Source: Streptomyces camelliae (GTDB lineage Bacteria > Actinomycetota > Actinomycetes > Streptomycetales > Streptomycetaceae). From it: a stretch of DNA of 64,000 nucleotides. Shown one piece after another: positions 33,011 to 41,875 of this stretch. The notes below the pieces were generated by a model that made no database searches, was not told where the DNA came from, and saw only the letters and a list, made by a program, of their open reading frames with translations. The stretch lies in contig NZ_CP115300.1 in the NCBI RefSeq assembly GCF_027625935.1, positions 1,488,001 to 1,552,000 on the forward strand, in the 5' to 3' direction. Each line of letters starts with the position of its first letter. Within the stretch, counting starts at the first letter, position 1. The position numbers and the translations under genes were made by a program.

Positions 33011-34030
33011 TCAGGACGCCCCCTCCCGGCGCGCCCGGCTCGGCTGGACCCGTTTTGGTTCGCCCGGCATCTTCGGGTACTCCGGCGGGTAGGGCAGATC
33101 GCCGAGGCCGTGGTCGTGTTCGTCGCGGCGGGCCAGTTCCAGGAGGGCGTCCAGGGAGTAGGCGTGGTCGTCCATGTCGGCGTGTACGTCGCCGACTTCG
33201 GCGAAGCGGGCGGGCATGGTGGCGAGGTCGAAGTCGCGGGGGTGGACCGAGCCGACCTCCTCCCAGCGCAGCGGTGCCGAGACGGGGGCGTGCGGCAGGG
33301 GTCGTACCGAGTAGGCGGAGGCGATGGTGCGGTCGCGGGCCGTCTGGTTGTAGTCCAGGAAGATACGGCTCCCCCGTTCCTCCTTCCACCACTTGATCGT
33401 CACCCGGTCCGGCATCCGGCGTTCCAGCTCGCGGCCGACCGCGATCGCGGCGCGGCGCACCTGGGTGAAGGTCCAGCGTGGTGCGATCGGGACGAAGACG
33501 TGCAGGCCACGGCCGCCGGAGGTCTTCGGCCAGCCGCGCAGTCCGCCGAACTCGTCGAGGACGGCGCGCAGTTCGTGGGCGGCGCGGACGGCGTCGGCGT
33601 AGTCCGTGCCGGGCTGCGGGTCGAGGTCGATGCGGAGTTCGTCGGGGTGGTCGACGAGGGTGCGGCGCACCGGCCAGGGGTGGAAGGTGAGGGTGCCGTA
33701 CTGCGCGGCCCACACCACGGCGGCCTCCTCGGTGGGGCACATCTCGTCGGCGCTGCGGCCGCTGGGGAAGGTGATGTGGGCGGTCGGGATCCAGTCGGGC
33801 ATGCCCTTGGGGGCGCGCTTCTGGTAGAACCACTCGCCGTCGATGCCGTCCGGATAGCGCTGGAGGGTGGTGGGCCGGTCGCGCAGGGCGCGCAGGATGC
33901 CGGGGCCGACGCAGACGTAGTACCGGGCGAGGTCCAGCTTGGTGAAACCGCGCTCGGGGAAGAAGACCTTGTCCGGGCTGGACAGCCGTACGGTCCGGCC
34001 GGCCACCTCCAGTTCCACCGCATCACCCAT
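33011..34030 (-). CDS. LigD-type primase-polymerase domain protein
   Basis: This 339-residue protein is a stand-alone archaeo-eukaryotic primase-like polymerase, as used in bacterial end joining and gap repair. It opens VELEVAGRTVRLSSPDKVFF and contains DGEWFYQKRAPKGMPDWI. The catalytic aspartates are in ELRIDLDPQPGTDYADA, followed by the conserved KTSGGRGLHVFVPIAP and IFLDYNQTARDRTIASAYSV. Ligase and nuclease modules of full LigD are absent. It is divergent from an ATP-dependent ligase gene (74-base gap), matching the split ligase/polymerase gene pairs of actinobacteria. Confidence 0.93.
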   Translation of the reverse strand: MGDAVELEVAGRTVRLSSPDKVFFPERGFTKLDLARYYVCVGPGILRALRDRPTTLQRYPDGIDGEWFYQKRAPKGMPDWIPTAHITFPSGRSADEMCPTEEAAVVWAAQYGTLTFHPWPVRRTLVDHPDELRIDLDPQPGTDYADAVRAAHELRAVLDEFGGLRGWPKTSGGRGLHVFVPIAPRWTFTQVRRAAIAVGRELERRMPDRVTIKWWKEERGSRIFLDYNQTARDRTIASAYSVRPLPHAPVSAPLRWEEVGSVHPRDFDLATMPARFAEVGDVHADMDDHAYSLDALLELARRDEHDHGLGDLPYPPEYPKMPGEPKRVQPSRARREGAS

Positions 34031-34104
34031 GCGGCCACGGTAGGCGTACCCCGCACCGTGCGCACACCGGGCACACGGGTACGTATGCGAGCAGAATCGG
34101 AGGC

Positions 34105-35241
34105 ATGGATCTGCCGGTGATGCCGCCCGTGAAACCCATGCTCGCCAAGTCCGTGGCGACGATCCCGCCGGGTATGCACTACGAGGCGAAATGGGACGGG
34201 TTCCGGGCGATCGTGTTCCGTGACGGCTCCGACATCGAGGTGGGCAGCCGTACCGGAAAGCCCCTGACCAGGTACTTTCCCGAGCTGGTGGGGGCGCTGC
34301 GGGAACGGGTGCCGAGGCGGTGCGTGCTGGACGGGGAGATCGTGATCGCGCGGAACGGGCGGCTGGACTTCGACGCGCTGACCGAGCGGATCCACCCGGC
34401 GGACTCCCGGGTGCGGATGCTGGCCGAGCGGACCCCCGCCTCCTTCGTCGCCTTCGACCTGCTCGCGCTGGACGACGAGTCGCTGATGGAGGCGCCGCTG
34501 ACCGACCGCCGTGCCCTGCTGGACCGGGCGCTCGCCGCATCGACCCCGCCGGTGCATCTGGCGCCCGCGACGACGGACCTCCAGGTGGCGGAGCGGTGGT
34601 TCGAGCAGTACGAGGGCGCCGGGCTGGACGGGATCGTCGCCAAGCCGCTCACCCTGCGCTATCTGCCGGACCAGCGGGCCATGTTCAAGATCAAGCACGA
34701 GCGTACGGCCGATGTCGTGGTGGCCGGGTACCGCTTCCACAAGAGCGGCCCGGTGGTCGGCTCACTGCTGCTCGGGCTGTACGACGACCACGGCAGGCTC
34801 CAGCACGTGGGCGTCTCGGCCGCCTTCCCGATGAAGCGGCGCGCCGAACTCGTCGAGGAGCTGGAGCCGTTGCGCATGGACGACGTGACCGGGCATCCGT
34901 GGGCGGCCTGGTCGGACGAGTCCGCCCATGAGTCGGCCCGGCTGCCGGGCGCACCGAGCCGCTGGTCGGGCACGAAGGACCTGTCCTGGGTGCCGCTGCG
35001 GCCGGAGCGGGTCGTGGAGGTGGCCTACGACCACATGGAGAACGGGCAGCGCTTCCGGCACACCGCCCGCTTCCGCCGCTGGCGCCCGGACCGCACACCG
35101 GAGAGCTGCACCTACGCCCAGCTGGAGGAGCCGGTGCGGTACGACCTGGCGGAGATCCTCAGCCAGCCGGGCCCGCCCGCGCCCCTCCCGGGTCACACCC
35201 TGCACCCGAACGGCCCACCGAGCACGCACGACCGTAAATGA
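34105..35241 (+). CDS. ligC: ATP-dependent DNA ligase, LigC type
   Basis: This 378-residue DNA ligase has nucleotidyltransferase motif I with the AMP-accepting lysine in YEAKWDGFRAIVFRD, motif III in SFVAFDLLALDDESL, motif IV in GLDGIVAKPLTLRY and motif V in RAMFKIKHERTADVVVAGY. An OB-fold domain follows (VVGSLLLGLYDDHGRLQHVG to HTARFRRWRPDR). The product joins nicks using ATP and probably works with the divergent polymerase in backup repair. No Ku gene is present in the window. A strong hairpin follows. Confidence 0.93.
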   Translation: MDLPVMPPVKPMLAKSVATIPPGMHYEAKWDGFRAIVFRDGSDIEVGSRTGKPLTRYFPELVGALRERVPRRCVLDGEIVIARNGRLDFDALTERIHPADSRVRMLAERTPASFVAFDLLALDDESLMEAPLTDRRALLDRALAASTPPVHLAPATTDLQVAERWFEQYEGAGLDGIVAKPLTLRYLPDQRAMFKIKHERTADVVVAGYRFHKSGPVVGSLLLGLYDDHGRLQHVGVSAAFPMKRRAELVEELEPLRMDDVTGHPWAAWSDESAHESARLPGAPSRWSGTKDLSWVPLRPERVVEVAYDHMENGQRFRHTARFRRWRPDRTPESCTYAQLEEPVRYDLAEILSQPGPPAPLPGHTLHPNGPPSTHDRK

Positions 35242-35247
35242 TCGGGT

Positions 35248-35287
35248 GGGGCGGGAGCCGCCGGCACACCCCGGCAGCTCCCGCCCC
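35248..35287 (+). terminator. long hairpin after ligC
   Basis: GGGGCGGGAGC and GCTCCCGCCCC form an 11-bp perfect stem, continued inward by GCCGG/CCGGC around the loop CACACC. It starts six bases after the ligC stop. Confidence 0.85.
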
Positions 35288-35302
35288 GCCCCGACACTCA
35301 CC

Positions 35303-35816
35303 TGAGGCCCACCCCGACGCCGACGCGTTCGGCGAGGAGCGCCGGATCACCGCCGCCGTGAAGATCGGCAACGTACCCGTGGCCCGCCCGCAGACCGGGC
35401 TGGAGGTGGCGCACGTGGCGCACACGGAGGAGGTGGAGGTGGCGCACGTGGCGTACATGAAGGAGGTGGAGGTCGGCCCGAGCCGGCTGATGGCGGTGTA
35501 GGCCACCAGGCTGCCGACGGCCGTCGGATCGGTGCGCAGGGCGCCTGAGTCCGGTCTGGAGCTGCTGCGCCGGATCGACAGGCCGACGCTCCCCCTCTCC
35601 GGAGGCCGGCGCGAACTGCTGCCGCTGATCCGCGGGGCTCCACTGCGGGCAAAGTCGCCCGCCGGGCCCCGCTCCCCGTACACCGAGACGGTCGGCTCGG
35701 GAAACGCGGAGGTGCTGCGCGACGGGCGGTACGACGTTCAGGGCGGCCGAGGCGGCAGCCGGCCGGCCTTCGCCCCGGCCAGGTGCGGGTGGTCTTCGCC
35801 CCGCCGCCCGTGAGCC
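35303..35816 (+). pseudogene. decayed DUF3048 (YerB-like) lipoprotein gene
   Basis: A single plus-strand frame keeps recognisable DUF3048 pieces: ITAAVKIGNVPVARPQTGLE, then a small internal duplication (VAHVAHTEEVE, VAHVAYMKEVE), then GPSRLMAV followed by an in-frame TAG at 35499. The same frame continues past the stop with TRLPTAVGSVRRAPESGLEL, LLRRIDRPTLPLSGGRRELL and PLIRGAPLRAKSPAG. It then jumps directly to PYTETVGSGNAEVLRDGRYD, so roughly 100 residues of the usual middle are missing. The end (PGQVRVVFAPPP) has slipped into another frame. The signal peptide is also gone. Nonsense mutation, deletion and frameshift together show a dead gene. Confidence 0.75.
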
Positions 35817-35872
35817 CTGTGCGAAACGCCACGAGCCCTGCGCGGAACGCCGTGAGCCCGGTGCGCAACGGC
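35810..35872. repeat. 21-bp tandem repeat, 3 copies
   Basis: Three imperfect 21-base units of the form GTGAGCCCTGTGCGAAACGCC follow the decayed DUF3048 gene. In the plus frame they would encode a seven-residue repeat (VSPVRNA). They end just before the stop of the MarR gene. Confidence 0.8.
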
Positions 35873-35876
35873 GAGG

Positions 35877-36341
35877 TCAGCCCCGCGCCGCCATCGGTTC
35901 CGCCGGATTGCGCAGGCCCTCCGCCGCATCCGCCACCCGCCGGATCAGGTCGAAGAAGACGGTCTGCTCCTCGGCCGAGAGGGGCGCGAGGAAGACCTGG
36001 TTCATCCGGGCCGTGCGCACGGTGAGCTTGCGGTGGGTGCGCAGACCGTCGTCGGTGAGACGGAGCAGGAAGCGCCGGCCGTCCTCCGGGTCGCGGACCT
36101 TGGTGAGCAGTCCCCGGCGGCCGAGCCGGCTGATGACCTCGGCGATGGTCGACCGGTCCAGGCCCACCCGCTCGCCCACGGTCCGCTGGTCGAGGCCGGG
36201 CTCGGCGACGAGTGCGTTCATGACGGCGAACTGCGGCGAGGTGATCTCCTCGGAGACCATGGTGTTCCACAGCAGGTAGTGCGCCTGCTGGAGCCGCCGG
36301 GCCAGATGCCCGGGATGGGTGCCGAGATCCACGGCGGCCAT
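35877..36341 (-). CDS. pcaV: MarR family regulator of protocatechuate catabolism (PcaV-like)
   Basis: This 154-residue regulator has a MarR winged HTH (TSPQFAVMNALVAEPGLDQR, TVGERVGLDRSTIAEVISRL and the wing TKVRDPEDGRRFLLRLTDDG) between dimerisation helices. It is divergent from the complete pcaIJFHGBL cluster. In S. coelicolor the MarR protein PcaV at this position represses those genes and is released by protocatechuate (established knowledge). ATG 36341 has GGGGAG directly upstream. A/T-rich operator-like sites lie just ahead of both this gene and pcaI. Confidence 0.88.
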   Translation of the reverse strand: MAAVDLGTHPGHLARRLQQAHYLLWNTMVSEEITSPQFAVMNALVAEPGLDQRTVGERVGLDRSTIAEVISRLGRRGLLTKVRDPEDGRRFLLRLTDDGLRTHRKLTVRTARMNQVFLAPLSAEEQTVFFDLIRRVADAAEGLRNPAEPMAARG

Positions 36342-36350
36342 GCGCGCTCC

Positions 36351-36365
36351 CCTGATCAATTAGTC
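36351..36365. promoter_or_regulatory. PcaV operator-like site 1
   Basis: CCTGATCAATTAGTC is an A/T-rich imperfect palindrome ten bases upstream of the pcaV start. A related sequence lies just upstream of pcaI. It is placed to allow autorepression of pcaV (inference). Confidence 0.6.
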
Positions 36366-36433
36366 GGTGTACTGAACGATAACCGGCGATGGACCTGCCT
36401 GTCTTCCAACCCGGACGCTTGTATGCAGGGGTC

Positions 36434-36462
36434 TTGACGACTTTCCGCTCCGATGGCAGCGT
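36434..36462 (+). promoter_or_regulatory. candidate pcaI promoter
   Basis: TTGACG and CAGCGT are separated by 17 bases. The -10 is only a partial match to TAnnnT. Transcription would start near 36468, upstream of operator-like site 2. Confidence 0.4.
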
Positions 36463-36491
36463 GAGGAGCACCTCGCTGAAATACTCAGTGC

Positions 36492-36508
36492 CCTGATTAA
36501 TTGATGAG
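36492..36508. promoter_or_regulatory. PcaV operator-like site 2
   Basis: CCTGATTAATTGATGAG is an A/T-rich site related to site 1 (shared CCTGAT-AATT core). It lies 14 bases ahead of the pcaI start, where a bound repressor would block transcript elongation. Confidence 0.6.
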
Positions 36509-36522
36509 ATGGGGCTTCACGG

Positions 36523-37278
36523 ATGGACAAGGTGGTCGCCACGGCCCTTGAGGCGGTGGCCGATGTGCCGGACGGCGCGTCCCTCGCGGTCGGCGGGTTC
36601 GGGCTGAGCGGTGTGCCGAACGTGCTGATCCAGGCACTGTACGAGCGCGGGGTCGGCGCTCTCTCGGTCGTCTCCAACAACTGCGGGGCGATGGAGACCG
36701 GGCTCGCGGTGCTGCTGGCCGCGGGGCGGATCGCCCGGGTGACCGGCTCCTACATCGGCGCCAACAAGGAGTTCGCCCGCCAGTACCTGGCCGGCGAGCT
36801 GGAGCTGGAGCTGATCCCGCAGGGCACCCTGGCCGAGCGGCTGCGCGCGGGCGGCGCCGGCATCCCCGCCTTCTACACCCCGGCCGGGGTCGGCACCCAG
36901 GTCGCCGAGGGCGGACTGCCCTGGCGCTACGACGGACAGGGCGGCGTGGCGCTCGCCTCGCCGCCGAAGGAGGTGCGGGAGTTCGACGGCGTCCAGTACG
37001 TCCTGGAGCGCGCCATCCGCACCGACTTCGCGCTGGTCAGGGCGGCCAAGGGCGACCGGCACGGGAATCTCGTGTTCAACAAGTCCGCCCGGAACTTCAA
37101 CCCCCTCGCCGCGATGGCCGGCAAGGTCACGATCGCCGAGGTGGAGGAGCTGGTCGAGCCCGGCGAGCTCGACCCGGACGCCGTGCACCTGCCGGGCGTC
37201 TTCGTACAGCGCGTCGTGGCGCTGACCCCTCAGCAGGCGGCGGACAAGCGGATCGAGCAGCGGACGGTGAGCAGCTGA
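36523..37278 (+). CDS. pcaI: 3-oxoadipate CoA-transferase subunit A
   Basis: This 251-residue alpha subunit pairs with PcaJ to move CoA from succinyl-CoA to beta-ketoadipate. Family segments are [37 protein letters not shown] and [16 protein letters not shown], followed by [20 protein letters not shown]. It is first in the operon and overlaps pcaJ by one base (TGATG). SCOT-type acetoacetate transferases are very similar; the neighbouring genes decide for 3-oxoadipate. Confidence 0.93.
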   Translation: MDKVVATALEAVADVPDGASLAVGGFGLSGVPNVLIQALYERGVGALSVVSNNCGAMETGLAVLLAAGRIARVTGSYIGANKEFARQYLAGELELELIPQGTLAERLRAGGAGIPAFYTPAGVGTQVAEGGLPWRYDGQGGVALASPPKEVREFDGVQYVLERAIRTDFALVRAAKGDRHGNLVFNKSARNFNPLAAMAGKVTIAEVEELVEPGELDPDAVHLPGVFVQRVVALTPQQAADKRIEQRTVSS

Positions 37279-37922
37279 TGGCCTGGACACGCGAGGAGAT
37301 GGCCGCACGGGCGGCGCGGGAGCTGCGGGACGGACAGTACGTCAACCTCGGCATCGGCCTGCCGACGCTGATCCCGAACCATCTGCCGCCGGGTGTCGAG
37401 GTGGTCCTGGAGTCGGAGAACGGGATCCTGGGCACCGGGCCGTACCCGGCCGAGGACCGGGTCGACCCGGATCTGATCAACGCCGGCAAGGAGACCGTCA
37501 CCGTCCTGCCGGGCGCGTCCTTCTTCGACTCGGCGCTGTCCTTCGCGATGATCCGCGGCGGGCACATCGACGTGGCCGTGCTCGGCGCGATGCAGGTCTC
37601 CGCCGGCGGCGACCTGGCCAACTGGGCGGTGCCCGGCAAGCTGGTCACCGGGATCGGCGGCGCGATGGACCTGGTGCACGGTGCCCGGCAGGTGATCGTG
37701 GTGATGACGCACACCGCGAAGGACGGTTCACCGAAGATCATGGAGCAGTGCACGCTGCCGCTCACGGGCAAGGCGTGTGTGAACCGGATCATCACGGATC
37801 TGGCGGTGCTGGACGTCACGGAGGAGGGGCTCGTCCTGGCGGAGACCGCGCCGGGCGTCTCCGTCGAAGACGTCGTCACCAGGACCGACGCGGAAATGAG
37901 GATCGGGGAGAACGTGCTGTGA
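37278..37922 (+). CDS. pcaJ: 3-oxoadipate CoA-transferase subunit B
   Basis: This 214-residue beta subunit carries the catalytic glutamate in [16 protein letters not shown], preceded by [20 protein letters not shown]. Further family segments are [20 protein letters not shown] and [17 protein letters not shown]. It overlaps pcaI by one base and pcaF by four bases (GTGA), implying coupled translation and matched amounts of the subunits. Confidence 0.94.
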   Translation: MAWTREEMAARAARELRDGQYVNLGIGLPTLIPNHLPPGVEVVLESENGILGTGPYPAEDRVDPDLINAGKETVTVLPGASFFDSALSFAMIRGGHIDVAVLGAMQVSAGGDLANWAVPGKLVTGIGGAMDLVHGARQVIVVMTHTAKDGSPKIMEQCTLPLTGKACVNRIITDLAVLDVTEEGLVLAETAPGVSVEDVVTRTDAEMRIGENVL

Positions 37923-39121
37923 ATCCTGTGTACATCGTCGACGCCGTCCGCACCCCCTTCGGCCGCTACAACGGCGCCCTGGCCTCCGTCCGCCCCGATG
38001 ACCTCGCCGCCCACACCCTCCGCGCGCTCCTCGACCGCACCCCGGACCTGGACCCGGCCCGGATCCAGGACGTCTACCTCGGCAACGCCAACGGCGCCGG
38101 CGAGGAGAACCGCAACGTGGCGCGCATGGCCGCGCTGCTCGCCGGTCTGCCCACCTCCGTGCCGGGCGTGACCGTCAACCGGCTGTGCGCCTCCGGCCTG
38201 GAGGCGGTGATCCAGGCGGCGCGCGCCATCGCCGTCGGCGACGCGCACATCGCGCTCGCCGGCGGTGTGGAGTCCATGACCCGCGCCCCCTACGTACTGC
38301 CCAAGTCCGACCGGCCCTTCCCGGCCGGACACGCGGAGCTGTACTCCACCACGCTCGGCTGGCGCATGGTCAACCCGCGGATGGACCCTCAGTGGACCAT
38401 TCCGCTGGGAGAGAGCGCCGAGCTGATCGCCGACAAGCACAAGATCAGCCGCGAGCAGCAGGACGAGTTCGCCCTCGCCTCCCACCGCAAGGCCGCAGTC
38501 GCCGGCGAACAGGGCCTGTTCGACGTCGAGTCGGCTCCCGTGCCCGTCCCGCAGCGCAAGGGCGAGCCGGTCGCCTTCGCGGCCGACGAGTGCGTACGGC
38601 CGGACGCCTCGCTCGCCGCGATGGCCAGGCTCAAGCCGTCGTTCCGCAGTGCGGGAGGCACCGTCACCGCGGGCAACGCCTCTCCGCTCAACGACGGCGC
38701 CGCCGCCCTGCTCCTGGCCGACGAGGAAGGTCTGAAGGCCACCGGCCGTGAGCCCCTGGCCCGCATCTCGGCGACCGGCGTCAGCGCGACCGACCCGCAC
38801 TACTTCGGGCTCGCCCCGGTCGAGGCCGTCCACCGCGCACTCGCCAAGGCGGGCAAGGGGTTCGACGACCTTTCCGTCCTCGAACTGAACGAGGCGTTCG
38901 CCGCCCAGGTGCTCGGCTGCCTGGCCGAGTGGCCCGAGTTCGACCCGGCGGTCCTCAATCCCCAGGGCGGGGCCATCGCGCTCGGCCATCCGCTCGGCGC
39001 CTCCGGTGCCCGGCTCGCCGGCACGGTCGCCCACCAGCTCGCCCGCCGCGGCTCCGGCACCGGCGTGGCCACCCTCTGCATCGGCGTGGGCCAGGGCCTC
39101 GCCCTCGTACTGGACCGCTGA
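37919..39121 (+). CDS. pcaF: beta-ketoadipyl-CoA thiolase
   Basis: This 400-residue thiolase splits 3-oxoadipyl-CoA to acetyl-CoA and succinyl-CoA, the last pathway step. The nucleophile Cys is in [19 protein letters not shown], the His motif in [15 protein letters not shown], and the C-terminal site in [17 protein letters not shown] and [14 protein letters not shown]. The segment [19 protein letters not shown] fits PcaF-type thiolases better than the FadA-like thiolase at 17892. GTG 37919 overlaps the pcaJ stop. Confidence 0.93.
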   Translation: MNPVYIVDAVRTPFGRYNGALASVRPDDLAAHTLRALLDRTPDLDPARIQDVYLGNANGAGEENRNVARMAALLAGLPTSVPGVTVNRLCASGLEAVIQAARAIAVGDAHIALAGGVESMTRAPYVLPKSDRPFPAGHAELYSTTLGWRMVNPRMDPQWTIPLGESAELIADKHKISREQQDEFALASHRKAAVAGEQGLFDVESAPVPVPQRKGEPVAFAADECVRPDASLAAMARLKPSFRSAGGTVTAGNASPLNDGAAALLLADEEGLKATGREPLARISATGVSATDPHYFGLAPVEAVHRALAKAGKGFDDLSVLELNEAFAAQVLGCLAEWPEFDPAVLNPQGGAIALGHPLGASGARLAGTVAHQLARRGSGTGVATLCIGVGQGLALVLDR

Positions 39122-39162
39122 GGACCTCGTCCCCGCACGCCAAGGAAGCGTCAGGTATCCCC

Positions 39163-39936
39163 ATGCCTCTCACCCAAGCCGACCTCGACCTCGAAATCGC
39201 CGCCGAGCGCGCCGCGTACGAAAAGCGCGTCGCCGACGGCGCCCCCGTCGAGCACCACCCCCGCCGCGACTACGCCCCCTACCGTTCCTCCGTCCTGCGC
39301 CACCCCAAGCAGCCGCTGGTCGCCATCGACACCGGCAAGGACCCGGAGCTGGTGGAGCTGCACTCCCCCGCCTTCGGGGAACGCGACATCACCGGTATCG
39401 ACAACGACCTCACCCGGCAGCACGCCGGGGAGCCGATCGGCGAGCGGATCACCGTCTCCGGGCGGCTGCTGGACCGCGCCGGACGCCCGGTGCGCGGCCA
39501 GCTGATCGAGATCTGGCAGGCCAACTCGGCCGGCCGCTACGCCCACCAGCGTGAACAGCACGACGCCCCGCTCGACCCGAACTTCACCGGCGTCGGCCGC
39601 ACCCTCACCGACACCGAGGGCCGCTACCACTTCACGACGGTCCAGCCCGGCCCCTACCCGTGGCGCAACCACGTGAACGCCTGGCGCCCGGCCCACATCC
39701 ACTTCTCGGTGTTCGGCACGGCGTTCACGCAGCGGCTGGTGACACAGATGTACTTCCCGAACGACCCGCTCTTCCCGTACGACCCGATCCTGCAGTCGGT
39801 GACGGACGACGCCGCCCGGCAGCGGCTCGTCGCCACCTACGACCACGGCCTGTCGGTGCCGGAGTTCTCGCTCGGCTACCACTGGGACATCGTGCTCGAC
39901 GGCCCGGCCGCCACCTGGATCGAGGAAGGACGCTGA
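39163..39936 (+). CDS. pcaH: protocatechuate 3,4-dioxygenase beta subunit
   Basis: This 257-residue subunit holds the non-haem Fe(III) that cleaves protocatechuate between its hydroxyl groups. The iron ligands are recognisable as the tyrosine of QANSAGRYAHQ, the tyrosine of GPYPWRNHVNAW, and the two histidines of RPAHIHFSVFG. The substrate-side NDPLFPYDP is also conserved. It starts 41 bases after pcaF and is followed after five bases by the alpha subunit. Confidence 0.96.
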   Translation: MPLTQADLDLEIAAERAAYEKRVADGAPVEHHPRRDYAPYRSSVLRHPKQPLVAIDTGKDPELVELHSPAFGERDITGIDNDLTRQHAGEPIGERITVSGRLLDRAGRPVRGQLIEIWQANSAGRYAHQREQHDAPLDPNFTGVGRTLTDTEGRYHFTTVQPGPYPWRNHVNAWRPAHIHFSVFGTAFTQRLVTQMYFPNDPLFPYDPILQSVTDDAARQRLVATYDHGLSVPEFSLGYHWDIVLDGPAATWIEEGR

Positions 39937-39941
39937 CCGCC

Positions 39942-40544
39942 ATGACGAAGATCGACACGAGCAGCCCCGACCAGGTGCTCCCCACCCCGTCCCACACGGT
40001 CGGCCCCTTCTACGGCTACGCGCTGCCCTTCCGCGGCGGCGAGGACATCGCACCGCTCGGCCACCCGGACACGATCACCGTCCACGGATACGTCACCGAC
40101 GGCGAGGGCAACCCGCTGCCGGACGCGCTCGTGGAACTGTGGGGGCCTCGGCCCGACGGCACGGTCCCGCAGGCCGACGGCTCCATCCGGCGCGATCCGG
40201 CGACCGGCGGGTATCTCGGCCGCAACGGCGTGGAGTTCACCGGCTGGGGCCGCATCCAGACGGACGCCGACGGCCACTGGTACGCCCGTACGCTCCGGCC
40301 CGGCGCCCGCGGGAACAACGCACCGTACCTCAGCGTGTGCGTCTTCGCGCGCGGCCTCCTCGTGCACCTGTACACCCGGATCTACCTCCCGGGCGACGAG
40401 GCCGCGCTCGCCGCCGACCCGCTGCTCACCCAGGTGGGCGAGCGGCGTGGCACGCTGATCGCCGGGGACGAGGGCCGGGGCACCTACCGTTTCGACATCC
40501 GCCTTCAGGGCGAAGGCGAGACGGTCTTCCTGGAGTACCAGTGA
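39942..40544 (+). CDS. pcaG: protocatechuate 3,4-dioxygenase alpha subunit
   Basis: This 200-residue subunit has the intradiol dioxygenase fold (TPSHTVGPFYGYALPF, ITVHGYVTDGEGNPLPDALV, YLSVCVFARGLLVHLYTRIY) but lacks the iron-ligand set of PcaH, as is normal for the non-catalytic alpha chain. Its stop overlaps the pcaB start by four bases. Confidence 0.95.
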   Translation: MTKIDTSSPDQVLPTPSHTVGPFYGYALPFRGGEDIAPLGHPDTITVHGYVTDGEGNPLPDALVELWGPRPDGTVPQADGSIRRDPATGGYLGRNGVEFTGWGRIQTDADGHWYARTLRPGARGNNAPYLSVCVFARGLLVHLYTRIYLPGDEAALAADPLLTQVGERRGTLIAGDEGRGTYRFDIRLQGEGETVFLEYQ

Positions 40545-41875
40545 CAGCTGATCACACGAGCGACACCGGCCTGCTCGCCCCCGGGTGGGCCGGTTCCCCG
40601 GCGGCGGACGCGACGAGCGACACCGCCTTCCTGCACGCCCTGCTCGACGCCGAGACGGCCCTCACCCGCGCCCAGGCGGCGCTGGGCCTCGCCCCCGCCG
40701 AGGCCGCCGACGCGGTGACCGGGGCGGCCGACCCCGCGCGCTTCGACATCCGCTCCCTCGCCAGCCGCGCCCGGGCCGGCGGCAATCCGGTCATCCCGCT
40801 CGTCGCCGACCTCACCGCCGCGGTGGGCGAGCCGTACGGCCCGTACGTCCACCGGGGCGCCACCAGCCAGGACATCCTGGACACCGCCGCCATGCTGGTC
40901 GCCGTACGCACCCTGGACCTGGTCCTCGACGGTCTCGCCCACACCGAGCGCGCGCTCGCGAGGCTCGCCGCCGGCCACCGGGACGCCCCGATGCCGGGGC
41001 GCACGCTCACCCAGCACGCGGTGCCGACGACGTTCGGCCTGAAGGCGGCCGGCTGGCGCTCACTGGTCCTGGACGCCCGCGACCGCGTCTCGCACGTACG
41101 GCACACCCTGCCGGTCCAACTCGGCGGCGCCGCCGGGACATTGGCGGCCTTCCAGGCGTACGGCGCCCAGGACGCGACCGCGCTGACCGAGGCGTACGCC
41201 CGTGAACTGGGCCTGGCCGCACTGCCGTTGCCCTGGCACACGCTGCGCACCCCCGTCGCCGACCTGGCCGGCTGCCTGGCCTTCACCACGGGTGCGCTGG
41301 GCAAGCTCGGCGAGGACGTGCTCACCCTGTCGCGGACGGAGATCGGCGAGGTGGCCGAGGGCAGCGGCGGCGGTTCGTCGGCCATGCCGCACAAGGCCAA
41401 CCCCGTGCGCGCCACCCTCCTCGCAGCCGCCGCCCGCCGCGCCCCGCAGCTCGCGGCCACGCTGTACGGCTCACTCGCCGCCGGGGACGAACGGCCGGCC
41501 GGGGCCTGGCACGCCGAGTGGGAGCCGCTGCGCGATCTGCTCCGGCTGGCCGGCGGCGCGGCCCGGGACGCGGCCGGCCTCGCCGAGGGCCTGCGCGTGA
41601 ACACCGAAGCGATGCGCCGCGATCTGGACCTCACCGGGGGCCTGATCGTCTCCGAGCGGCTGTCCGCCGCACTGGCACCCCGACTCGGCCGTGCCCGGGC
41701 GAAGGAACTGCTCACCGCACTCGCCCGCCGCACCCACACCGAGCAGCGTCCGCTCGCCGAACTCCTCGGCGAGGAGCCAGAGTTGAAGGATCTCGACCTA
41801 GCCGACCTCACCGACCCCACGCACTACACCGGCTTCGCCGGTGCCCTCACCGACCGTGCCCTGGAGCGACGTTGA
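40541..41875 (+). CDS. pcaB: 3-carboxy-cis,cis-muconate cycloisomerase
   Basis: This 444-residue fumarase/aspartase-superfamily enzyme converts 3-carboxymuconate to 4-carboxymuconolactone. It has the VHRGATSQDILDTAAMLV segment, the QHAVPTTFGLKAAGW segment and the signature GGSSAMPHKANPVRATLLA, with the flexible loop serine. GTG 40541 overlaps the pcaG stop. Adenylosuccinate lyase is excluded by the operon context and by the muconate-type segments. Confidence 0.95.
   Translation: MTADHTSDTGLLAPGWAGSPAADATSDTAFLHALLDAETALTRAQAALGLAPAEAADAVTGAADPARFDIRSLASRARAGGNPVIPLVADLTAAVGEPYGPYVHRGATSQDILDTAAMLVAVRTLDLVLDGLAHTERALARLAAGHRDAPMPGRTLTQHAVPTTFGLKAAGWRSLVLDARDRVSHVRHTLPVQLGGAAGTLAAFQAYGAQDATALTEAYARELGLAALPLPWHTLRTPVADLAGCLAFTTGALGKLGEDVLTLSRTEIGEVAEGSGGGSSAMPHKANPVRATLLAAAARRAPQLAATLYGSLAAGDERPAGAWHAEWEPLRDLLRLAGGAARDAAGLAEGLRVNTEAMRRDLDLTGGLIVSERLSAALAPRLGRARAKELLTALARRTHTEQRPLAELLGEEPELKDLDLADLTDPTHYTGFAGALTDRALERR

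Noticed and set aside
35399..35500. Minus-strand Cys/Ser/Thr-rich stretch that looks like a RiPP core peptide
   Set aside because: The opposite strand reads as DUF3048 sequence with an internal duplication, both strands have the same third-position bias, and there are no modification genes or leader-like ribosome-binding site nearby.
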